Below, piece after piece: positions 14,580-20,108 of a stretch of DNA of 24,021 bases; position 1 is the first letter of the stretch; the number at the start of each line of letters is the position of its first letter. The position numbers were made by a program, and so were the translations under genes. A model generated the notes under the pieces. The model was not told the origin of the DNA, ran no database searches, and saw only the letters and a program-made list of their open reading frames with translations. Source of the stretch: a virus; the IMG/VR virus record IMGVR_UViG_3300010354_000652, positions 1 through 24,021 of that record. The stretch is one strand, 5' to 3'.

Positions 14580-15206
14580 ATGAACACACAAGGCGTACGC
14601 GAGTTGCTCGGCGTTCTACTCGCGGACGGGAACCTGGGGCGTCGCCGCACGTCAACCCACATGCGAATCGTCGCAGCGATGCACGGCGGGGAGGACGAGC
14701 TTGACTTCCTGGAAGAGAAGGCGGACGAAGTTCGTCGCTGGGTTCCGACCAAGGCTCGGGTCGCTCCATACAGCACGCCACGGCGCGAGTCCGGCAACAG
14801 CACCGCCGTACTGCGCTTTCGCTTCACGTCGGAGATCCTCCTCCCGATCTACAACCTGCTCTACCCGAGCGGCGAGCGAGAGATCACCAGGCCGGCGCTG
14901 GAGCTCCTGGGCGGCAGAGCCGCGGCCTGGCTGTGGGCCGAGGGTGCTCGCCCGCTGGACCAGGGGAACGGATTCTTGCTGCGTCGCGTCGGCCGACTGG
15001 AAGATGAAGCTCGCCTGGTGAGCGGATGGCTCGAGGTGTTGAGTGGCGCCGGGTCCGCGGTCGTTTTTCCACGGGCCGCCCAGGGCGGGAGTCGGGGGCT
15101 ACCGCAGCTCTGGTTTCAGTCGTCGGAAGTTCAACGGCTTCAGGAGACGTTGGCGCCCTATGCCCCTAGGTCCCGTGCAGCGCTTTTCCAGGGCGAGTCA
15201 CAATGA
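14580..15206 (+). CDS. LAGLIDADG-type homing endonuclease-like protein, 208 aa
   Basis: The N-terminus carries a clear LAGLIDADG motif (residues 9-17, LLGVLLADG, catalytic D16). The second copy lies at residues 114-122 (AAAWLWAEG), with E121 in place of the usual Asp. Between them the family pattern is intact: FTSEILLPIYNLLYPSGERE leads to the second motif. Near the end, YAPRSRAAL aligns with the family's PYIxPSMRYKL segment. Such enzymes cut long asymmetric DNA sites and often lie free-standing near essential phage genes, here divergent from the capsid gene. I chose ATG 14580 (weak GGTGG site); in-frame GTGs at 14571 and 14547 are possible. The next gene overlaps by four bases. Confidence 0.78.
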   Translation: MNTQGVRELLGVLLADGNLGRRRTSTHMRIVAAMHGGEDELDFLEEKADEVRRWVPTKARVAPYSTPRRESGNSTAVLRFRFTSEILLPIYNLLYPSGEREITRPALELLGGRAAAWLWAEGARPLDQGNGFLLRRVGRLEDEARLVSGWLEVLSGAGSAVVFPRAAQGGSRGLPQLWFQSSEVQRLQETLAPYAPRSRAALFQGESQ

Positions 15207-15793
15207 CGGCCCAGTTCGTAAGCCTCGCAGTCGGCTATTCGCTGGCAGGCGGTCAACTGCGACGCAAGGGCGCGCGACAGCGTCCTTGGCTGGAGCTGCG
15301 CCGCCTGGAAACCGAGGCCAGCTACCTCGAGCACCAGTTACGAGCCCTGCGTCGCGCCGTGCGCCAACCGATCCGAGTGGACACCGACATGGTCCCGGGC
15401 CGGGGCTACTACGACATCTGCCGGGCCAGGATTCACAGCCCTCTCCTTGAGCGAGCGCTGGAACTGACTGCGAACGGCCTCACGGATGAAGCGCTGCAAG
15501 CAGCAGGCGTCCGCGGGCTTGCCTGTCTCTGGCTCGACAGCGGGCGCTGGAGCCGGGACGGAGGTGAGGTCCCGTTTGCCAGTCGGTCGGATGCCGAGGT
15601 CTTCCGGACCGCCCTGCACCGGCTTCAGATTCCCGCGGCCCCGCCGATGGTGCGCCATCACCTGGTGCGGATCTCGCCGATGGGCATGCGCGACCTGGCG
15701 CGCATCCTGCGGCCGCACGTTCATCGGTCCATGCGCCACGCCCTCAGGCCTGGTTCACGCCACGGCATGCAGCTGCTGACGGGGCTACGATGA
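15203..15793 (+). CDS. Degenerate LAGLIDADG-like partner protein, 196 aa
   Basis: Its ATG overlaps the previous stop (ATGA). The protein mirrors the layout of its neighbour: motif 1 at residues 9-17 (AVGYSLAGG), YLEHQLRAL, a CRARIHSPLLERALEL segment, motif 2 at 106-114 (LACLWLDSG) and RPHVHRSMRHAL near residues 170-181, equivalent to the family's PYIHPSMRYKL. The catalytic acid positions are G16 and S113, so cleavage by this subunit alone is unlikely. The pair may work as a heterodimer in which this subunit mainly binds DNA, or it may be a decaying duplicate. The relationship is assigned by pattern alone and is less certain than for the first protein. Confidence 0.62.
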   Translation: MTAQFVSLAVGYSLAGGQLRRKGARQRPWLELRRLETEASYLEHQLRALRRAVRQPIRVDTDMVPGRGYYDICRARIHSPLLERALELTANGLTDEALQAAGVRGLACLWLDSGRWSRDGGEVPFASRSDAEVFRTALHRLQIPAAPPMVRHHLVRISPMGMRDLARILRPHVHRSMRHALRPGSRHGMQLLTGLR

Positions 15794-15856
15794 GACCGCT
15801 CTCGAAGTAGAACGGCGTCAGGGGGCAGCCATCTGGACGGGATGGCACTTTCCAGG

Positions 15857-15886
15857 ACGACTGGGTTTTTGCCGTTTCCCCGTCGT
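15857..15886 (+). other. Intergenic stem-loop 1 after the LAGLIDADG pair
   Basis: ACGAC (15857-15861) pairs with GTCGT (15882-15886), with an inner GGG/CCC and a T-rich loop. It could be part of a transcription end for the LAGLIDADG genes. There is no T-run after the stem. Confidence 0.35.
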
Positions 15887-15896
15887 GGCAACCGAT

Positions 15897-15925
15897 CCTC
15901 CGTGCGGGTCGCCCCCGTGCGGAGG
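15897..15925 (+). other. Intergenic stem-loop 2 before the 285-aa gene
   Basis: CCTCCG/CGGAGG arms, a TG/TG internal mismatch, then CGGG/CCCG and a five-base loop. It lies just upstream of the CTAGAATC motif, repeating the hairpin-then-motif arrangement seen at 12592-12648. Apart from these elements I see nothing coding in 15794-15999. Confidence 0.45.
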
Positions 15926-15942
15926 CGCCTGGTGCTCGATTC

Positions 15943-15950
15943 CTAGAATC
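15943..15950 (+). promoter_or_regulatory. CTAGNATS motif, candidate promoter for the 285-aa gene
   Basis: CTAGAATC on the plus strand, 49 nt before the GTG start. It is the only plus-strand member of the set, and it precedes a plus-strand gene. It shares TTCCTAGAATC with the minus-strand site at 12105-12112. Confidence 0.45.
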
Positions 15951-15999
15951 CCGATCGACAGCTGCACCGCGCCGGCGGCGTCGATCATCGGGGACTGCC

Positions 16000-16857
16000 G
16001 TGGACCAATCCAGCGTCGAGGTCGAGGTCGTCCGCTTCTACGGCGGTAGCGACGCCACGACCCCAAGCTTCAATCGAACTCGTTATGTGTACCACTTCTC
16101 GGTACACGAGCCGTTCGACATCAGCAAGCTCCTCCAGGCCCAGTACAGCGCGACCCAGGTCCGTGATGCGTTGCCACCGCGGGGGCCGCTGCGCGCCGTA
16201 CTCAGCGGCCTGATCGGCGCCGAGCGAGGGACGCAGACCCTGTTCTTCGGTTTCAGCATTGCGTCTCCGGCCAGGATTGGCTTGCTGCTGGTCCGGCAGA
16301 ATCGCTACGAAGACCAGTACATCTCCGTCTCGCTTCACAATGACGACGGACCAATCCCGCTCGGGATCGACGGTTTTGCGCGTTCATCGCTCGAATACCC
16401 AATCGAGTTCGAGGAGATCACGCCAATCAGTGTCGAACTTGGATACGTGAAGTGCGGATACTGGCAAACCGGCTACGCGATTGGAGACTGCGTATTCTTT
16501 GACACGAAATTCATCGAGGAGGACGCGTATGGAGATCTTGACTACAAGTTTGACTCCCCCTATGGCGCCATCCTGCCTGCCGGCAAGTACGGCTTCACGG
16601 TCTCCAGCTCACAGTGGCCAAAGCTCCCCTACAAGCTGATCCTGGCCATCATTCCGCCCGGGGAGCTTTCCGCCGTTCTTGAGTGTCGCGCCGATCCCCA
16701 AGGTCGCGTCGGCTTTGCCCCCCTGTCTGCGGTCCTAGAGATGAGATCCAGTCCGTCCGGTGTCATCCCAGGCCGAAGGGCGGAAGCCTCCGGCGCGATC
16801 GAAATGGCAGCAGCGCCGACGGCGACCATCGAACGAGTCTCACCGTACGGCTCCTGA
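16000..16857 (+). CDS. Hypothetical virion-like protein with C-terminal repeats, 285 aa
   Basis: No named family is recognised. Residues 1-220 look like a folded beta-rich domain (RYVYHFSVHEPFDISKLLQA, TLFFGFSIASPARIGLLLVR, ILPAGKYGFTVSSSQWPKLP). Residues 223-279 hold three degenerate units of about 19 residues (LSAVLECRADPQG, LSAVLEMRSSPSG, ASGAIEMAAAPTA). The start is GTG 16000. It lies in the plus-strand island between the LAGLIDADG pair and a small tail protein, 35 bases from the latter, so a tail or fibre-tip role is inferred. GC content is somewhat lower than in the flanking genes, especially for residues 20-180. Confidence 0.7.
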   Translation: MDQSSVEVEVVRFYGGSDATTPSFNRTRYVYHFSVHEPFDISKLLQAQYSATQVRDALPPRGPLRAVLSGLIGAERGTQTLFFGFSIASPARIGLLLVRQNRYEDQYISVSLHNDDGPIPLGIDGFARSSLEYPIEFEEITPISVELGYVKCGYWQTGYAIGDCVFFDTKFIEEDAYGDLDYKFDSPYGAILPAGKYGFTVSSSQWPKLPYKLILAIIPPGELSAVLECRADPQGRVGFAPLSAVLEMRSSPSGVIPGRRAEASGAIEMAAAPTATIERVSPYGS

Positions 16858-16892
16858 CGGCTTGCCAGAATGAGCAAAACGCAAGACCAGGC

Positions 16893-17336
16893 ATGCCCTA
16901 TTCCCAGTACCTGGCGACGAGGATCCTGAACTGGCATCGTGGCGTCGCCAACGGTGTCGCTGGTTCCAACCCAGGCATGCCCGCGGCTCCCTCCACGATC
17001 TACATCAGCGTGCATAGTGCCGATCCAGGGCCTCTTGGCACCGCCAACGACGTGACCAACATCGTCGCGACGGCCCGGGGGTCGATCCCTGCTGCCAACT
17101 GGAGCGTGCCGACCGAGGCGCCCCCGCCGGCCACGGGCTTCCAGATGAGCAACACCGCTGCGGTGACAATCTCCGGGTCTGCCCCGGGAACGGCGACGGT
17201 GTCCTACTTCGGCTGCTGGGACGCCGCCGTGGGTGGCAACTTCCTGGAGTACGGCCCCCTGGCCAACCCCTTGACGATCGCGGTCGGTGACATCGTGCGG
17301 TTTTCGACAGGGCAGCTGGTGCTGCGCAAGGTCTGA
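16893..17336 (+). CDS. Small phage tail fibre-like protein, 147 aa
   Basis: The sequence follows a widespread siphophage family. It starts PYSQYLATRILNWHRG, then a strand with IYISVHSADPGPLGTANDV, a NWSVPTEAPPPATGFQMSNT segment, and a C-terminal block with ATVSYFGCWDAAVGGNFLEYG and VGDIVRFSTGQLVLRKV. The pattern 'L(Y/H)TADPxxxG...FGIFDAxxGGNLLxxGxL...GDxxxFxxGxLxI' is characteristic. These proteins are thought to be tail-tip or fibre components. I chose ATG 16893 because it gives the family N-terminus; the longer frame runs over the 285-aa gene. Its stop is two bases from the convergent stop of the L,D-transpeptidase gene, leaving no room for a separate terminator. Confidence 0.82.
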   Translation: MPYSQYLATRILNWHRGVANGVAGSNPGMPAAPSTIYISVHSADPGPLGTANDVTNIVATARGSIPAANWSVPTEAPPPATGFQMSNTAAVTISGSAPGTATVSYFGCWDAAVGGNFLEYGPLANPLTIAVGDIVRFSTGQLVLRKV

Positions 17337-17338
17337 CC

Positions 17339-18097
17339 TCAGCGCTCTTGAAAGACCCCGACGTAGACCGTCCCCTTGCGGCAGAGGGGCAGGATCTTGT
17401 CGCGCAGGTCGATGTTGTGAACCCTGATGCAGCCGAGGGTCGGATGCAGTGCCTGGTGCGGCGCCCAGGCCCCGGGCCAGCCGCAGGCGCTGCCACCGCC
17501 GTGGATCATGATCCCATCCCGAAGGGGCTTGCTGTGGGGTCCCTCCTGCCCCTCGAGCCCCTCCAGGTCGAAGCTATACCAGCCATAGGCCCGGCGATCT
17601 GGAGTGAAGTTCGCCGCGGGGTCCTTCTCGTAGTCCCTGTGGATGCCGCTCGGATTGATCCTGTACAGGCCCGGCGGAGTGTCACCACCTCGGGTCTTCC
17701 AGTCCGTGTCACTGCCCTGGCCGCGGGCTAGGCAGGGGATCTTCCAGAGCAATCTTCCTGTATGGTCGTAAGCCTCCATGTCCCGGTCACGATCGTTGAC
17801 CAGCAGGTAGGAGTCACCGGGCTGCACCGGTGCGGGGATCCCGGGACCAGCCATGCCAGCCTCTTCCGAGCCACGCGGATCAAGCCCCTTCCTCGGGGGC
17901 GAAGCGCTCGACGACAGCAGTGGAGCCTTGGTCTCGACCGCGGCCTTCCACAGGTCTCGGAGCTCGCCGCCCTCGTCGAGGGCCCTGGGGTCAAGCTGCA
18001 GCAGTCGATCGAGTACCGCCTGCAGCCAGGCCCGGTGATGCGACTTCGAGGGATCGAAGTAGGTCGCGTAGTTGGTGATCGAAGTCACGTTCGTCAA
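17339..18097 (-). CDS. YkuD-type L,D-transpeptidase, 252 aa
   Basis: The catalytic signature is clear: IMIHGGG with H199, and HPTLGCIRVHN with nucleophile C223 and R225. The YkuD domain spans about residues 95-250 (SYLLVNDRDRDMEAYDHTGR... to the end), with the typical PPGLYRI and YGWYSFDLEG strands. Cellular enzymes of this family form 3-3 or lipoprotein cross-links in peptidoglycan. In a phage the enzyme could remodel or cleave the wall during lysis or entry. The N-terminal 90 residues form a helical region and a Ser/Pro linker; there is no signal peptide, so export would need a holin or virion delivery. The start is TTG at 18097, overlapping the upstream stop (TTGA); a GTG at 18088 is an alternative. 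Confidence 0.88.
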   Translation of the reverse strand: MTNVTSITNYATYFDPSKSHHRAWLQAVLDRLLQLDPRALDEGGELRDLWKAAVETKAPLLSSSASPPRKGLDPRGSEEAGMAGPGIPAPVQPGDSYLLVNDRDRDMEAYDHTGRLLWKIPCLARGQGSDTDWKTRGGDTPPGLYRINPSGIHRDYEKDPAANFTPDRRAYGWYSFDLEGLEGQEGPHSKPLRDGIMIHGGGSACGWPGAWAPHQALHPTLGCIRVHNIDLRDKILPLCRKGTVYVGVFQER

Positions 18098-18336
18098 ACG
18101 CCCTCGTGGCCCTGTTCTAGGGATTCCACGGCCAGATGCTGAGCCGCTTCGTCGTCGAAGCCCTGGCTGCGCAGCGAGCGGTAGACCTCGTCGAAGCGTG
18201 CAATGCTCGTCTCCATGCCCTCTCCATGAGTCAGCACCTCGGCGGCCATGTGAGCAGCAGCAGGGCGGGGAACGTCGTCGCTGGTGAAGTGCTTGGCCAG
18301 CGCTCGGTAAACCTCAGGACTGGCTGCCAGGCGCAT
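18094..18336 (-). CDS. Hypothetical helical protein, 80 aa
   Basis: A small, mostly helical acidic protein starting MRLAASPEVYRALAKHFTSD, with internal helices (AAAHMAAEVLTHGE, EVYRSLRSQGFDDEAAQHLAVESL). No family is recognised. The ATG is at 18336, and its stop is overlapped by the TTG start of the L,D-transpeptidase gene, so the two are probably translated together. A functional link to the wall enzyme is possible but based only on coupling. A CTAGCATG motif lies 21 nt upstream. Confidence 0.7.
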   Translation of the reverse strand: MRLAASPEVYRALAKHFTSDDVPRPAAAHMAAEVLTHGEGMETSIARFDEVYRSLRSQGFDDEAAQHLAVESLEQGHEGV

Positions 18337-18357
18337 GACGGCTCTTGGGTGTCAATT

Positions 18358-18365
18358 CATGCTAG
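18358..18365 (-). promoter_or_regulatory. CTAGNATS motif, candidate promoter for the 80-aa and transpeptidase genes
   Basis: CTAGCATG on the minus strand, identical to the site at 3514-3521, in the 38-base gap after the 106-aa gene. Start codon 21 nt downstream. Confidence 0.45.
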
Positions 18366-18374
18366 ACGGGGCGG

Positions 18375-18695
18375 TCACCAGGACCAGTGACAGCTCCAGT
18401 AGCCTGGGGTCAGCTTGTCGGTCTTCTCGTCACAGTTGTGGCGCTTGTGGAAGTCGTCGCGTCGAACCTTGTCCCCATGCCCGCCTCGTCCGCCCGGGCC
18501 ATTGCGGTAGTGCTCCATTGATGGATCCCCGAAGCGCACGATCTGGATCCGATCGGTCTTGGGGTTCCGAACGGCGACGGCGAACTTCTTGCTGGCCCCC
18601 GGGGTGCGCTTGGGTTGCTCCAGCCCCTTGAACCTCTCGCCGGCAACCTCGATGTAGCGCTGAGCCTTCTCCCGCGCGCCGGCACGATCAGCCAC
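18375..18695 (-). CDS. Conserved phage protein with FGDP / RHNCD / YWSC motifs, 106 aa
   Basis: The core pattern is KKFAVAVRN...IQIVRFGDPSME (residues 36-61), then a Gly-rich loop, RRDDFHKRHNCDEKTDK (78-94) and YWSCHW (99-104). I know this combination from small uncharacterised proteins encoded near portal and capsid genes in many large phages. The role is unknown. The two conserved Cys (C88, C102) and nearby His could bind metal, which is inference. The start is GTG at 18695, three bases after the stop of the 43-aa gene. An assembly or prohead role is suggested only by location. Confidence 0.8.
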   Translation of the reverse strand: MADRAGAREKAQRYIEVAGERFKGLEQPKRTPGASKKFAVAVRNPKTDRIQIVRFGDPSMEHYRNGPGGRGGHGDKVRRDDFHKRHNCDEKTDKLTPGYWSCHWSW

Positions 18696-18698
18696 GGA

Positions 18699-18830
18699 TC
18701 ACTTCCCCTGACCGACCGATTTCTTGCGGCCGTGACTGGGTCGCGACCGAGTTCCGTTACCTTGGCGGGTTTTCTTGGGGGTGCGCTCGATCGGTTGCTT
18801 CCCCCCGGCCAGCGAGCGCTTCGTCTTCAT
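18699..18830 (-). CDS. Small very basic protein, 43 aa
   Basis: It starts MKTKRSLAGGKQPIERTPKK, continues with TRQGNGTRSRPSHGRKK and ends SVGQGK. About a third of the residues are Lys or Arg. Short basic proteins with a P-K-K-T-R-Q-G-x-G core and a GQGK end occur in cyanophage and other marine phage structural clusters, which supports a real gene despite its size. The ATG overlaps the upstream stop (ATGA), also supporting translation. The charge suggests DNA or RNA binding, or a scaffold contact inside the procapsid; the function is unknown. Confidence 0.72.
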   Translation of the reverse strand: MKTKRSLAGGKQPIERTPKKTRQGNGTRSRPSHGRKKSVGQGK

Positions 18831-19126
18831 GTGGGGCCGCAGCAGAGGGTCCTCGCCCGTGCCAGGTGGCCGGTGAGCAGACCTTGCGCCTGGGCCTGCT
18901 GCGATGCGGCGTTGAACGCGGCTTGCTGTGCCCCGTACTGCAGAGTGCGCTGATCGGCCTGCGCGGCCTCGGCAGCGCGAGTAAAGCCTGCCGTGGCCTG
19001 ATTGCCGGCCGGGTCGCTCAGTGCGCCCGCCGCCGAGATGACCTGGTTCCCGCGGGATCTCACCTGGGCGAAGGACTGCCCTGTGGGGCCCTGGGCCATC
19101 AGGGCAGCGGGTTGTTGCATCATCAC
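18827..19126 (-). CDS. Hypothetical Ala/Gln-rich protein, 99 aa
   Basis: It starts MMMQQPAALMAQGPTGQSF and is dominated by Ala, Gln and Gly, with helices such as FTRAAEAAQADQRTLQYGAQ and FNAASQQAQAQGL. No family is recognised. The GTG at 19126 is followed at once by two in-frame ATGs (19123, 19120), and no ribosome-binding site distinguishes them. It follows the scaffold-like gene by four bases and overlaps the 43-aa gene by ATGA. A minor assembly or virion role is inferred from position. Confidence 0.65.
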   Translation of the reverse strand: MMMQQPAALMAQGPTGQSFAQVRSRGNQVISAAGALSDPAGNQATAGFTRAAEAAQADQRTLQYGAQQAAFNAASQQAQAQGLLTGHLARARTLCCGPT

Positions 19127-19130
19127 GGCG

Positions 19131-20108
19131 TCAGCTGTCGGAGATCAGGAGCTTGCTGCGCAGTGCGTCGGCCGGCGCCTGGGATAGCAGCTTCCAAAGC
19201 TGGTCGGGCTGGTAGTTCGCGGTTTGCTGGAACACGTTCCAGAAGTCGCTGTTGCCCGAGGGCTGATACCCGGGGGCGGGCATCTGCATCTGGGGGCGCT
19301 GGTATCCCGGCGTAGCGGCGGTCACGTCCGCCTGGAGTCGATCCAGGGGGGTCTCAACGGGGTAGGGGCCCTTCGGTCCGAAGAACTCGTTGACGTAGTC
19401 AGCCAGCAGGTCCGGGTTCGTGGTCAGCAGGTTGTAGGCCTGATTGTCCTCGAGCGTGGCGTTGAGCGCAGTCTCCAACTGGCGAAGGTTGCCATGGACC
19501 TGCTGCAGCTGTTGCAGGGCGTCAACGCTCTGCTGTGCCTGGGCAAGCAGCGCGTCCTCGACGGTGCAGGCATAGCGGTTCAGCAGGGCGGGGGCCTCGG
19601 CGCCGAAGTGCTGAAGAACCTCCAGTGACTCGTTACTGACGCCGTTCAGATACTGGTCGACCGGTCCTGCGGCCTGCAGGCTTGGCACGCTCGCTGCGGG
19701 CGGAGCGGCGCTTGGCCACGCGCTCGGATAGCTCGGCGAATACGCCGGCATTGCTTGGGGATAGGAGGTCGGCGTCGCCGAGCTGAGTACCGGCTGGTAG
19801 CTGGGTACTGCCGAAGGGTAGGGCGCCTGGTAGGCGGGAGCCGACGGGGTCGCGGGCCAGGAGGGCGCCTGGGGACGGTATTGGGGCGTCCCGCTCAAAC
19901 GGGCGGACAGGTTCTCGTACGCCGCCTGCCAGGGATCCGGAGCCGCCGGAGCCGCCTGCGGCTGGTAGCTGGGCTGCGTCGGGTACGAAGTCTGCGGCAT
20001 CGGTGCCTGGGGCATCGATGGGGAGACCGGCGCCGACACGGGCGCGCTGGATGGGATCGAGCTCTGCGGGCTCACCTGAACCTGCGGCATCGCCAAACTG
20101 TCCTGCAT
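19131..20108 (-). CDS. Scaffold-like protein, 325 aa, starting inside the portal frame
   Basis: The first 150 residues are extremely rich in Pro, Gln, Ser, Tyr and Ala (SYPTQPSYQPQ, APAYQAPYPSA), with one helical island (DPWQAAYENLSARLSG, about 58-73). Residues 155-235 form a helical domain (SLEVLQHFGAEAPALLNRYA, then QQSVDALQQLQQVHGNLRQLETAL), likely coiled coil. The C-terminus has NSDFWNVFQQTAN. Disordered plus helical architecture between portal and capsid fits a procapsid scaffold. ATG 20108 has a good GGGAG site seven bases upstream, and the frame has very GC-rich third positions, so the start looks real although it lies 476 nt inside the portal frame. Confidence 0.75.
   Translation of the reverse strand: MQDSLAMPQVQVSPQSSIPSSAPVSAPVSPSMPQAPMPQTSYPTQPSYQPQAAPAAPDPWQAAYENLSARLSGTPQYRPQAPSWPATPSAPAYQAPYPSAVPSYQPVLSSATPTSYPQAMPAYSPSYPSAWPSAAPPAASVPSLQAAGPVDQYLNGVSNESLEVLQHFGAEAPALLNRYACTVEDALLAQAQQSVDALQQLQQVHGNLRQLETALNATLEDNQAYNLLTTNPDLLADYVNEFFGPKGPYPVETPLDRLQADVTAATPGYQRPQMQMPAPGYQPSGNSDFWNVFQQTANYQPDQLWKLLSQAPADALRSKLLISDS

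Noticed and set aside
14496-14591. N-terminal extension of the major capsid protein by 32 residues
   Set aside because: The extra residues are Cys/His-rich, unlike coat proteins, and would occupy the whole divergent promoter region.
15818-16066. Minus-strand frame of 82 codons across the largest intergenic gap
   Set aside because: No ribosome-binding site, antisense to hairpins and to the start of the 285-aa gene, and no domain-like sequence.
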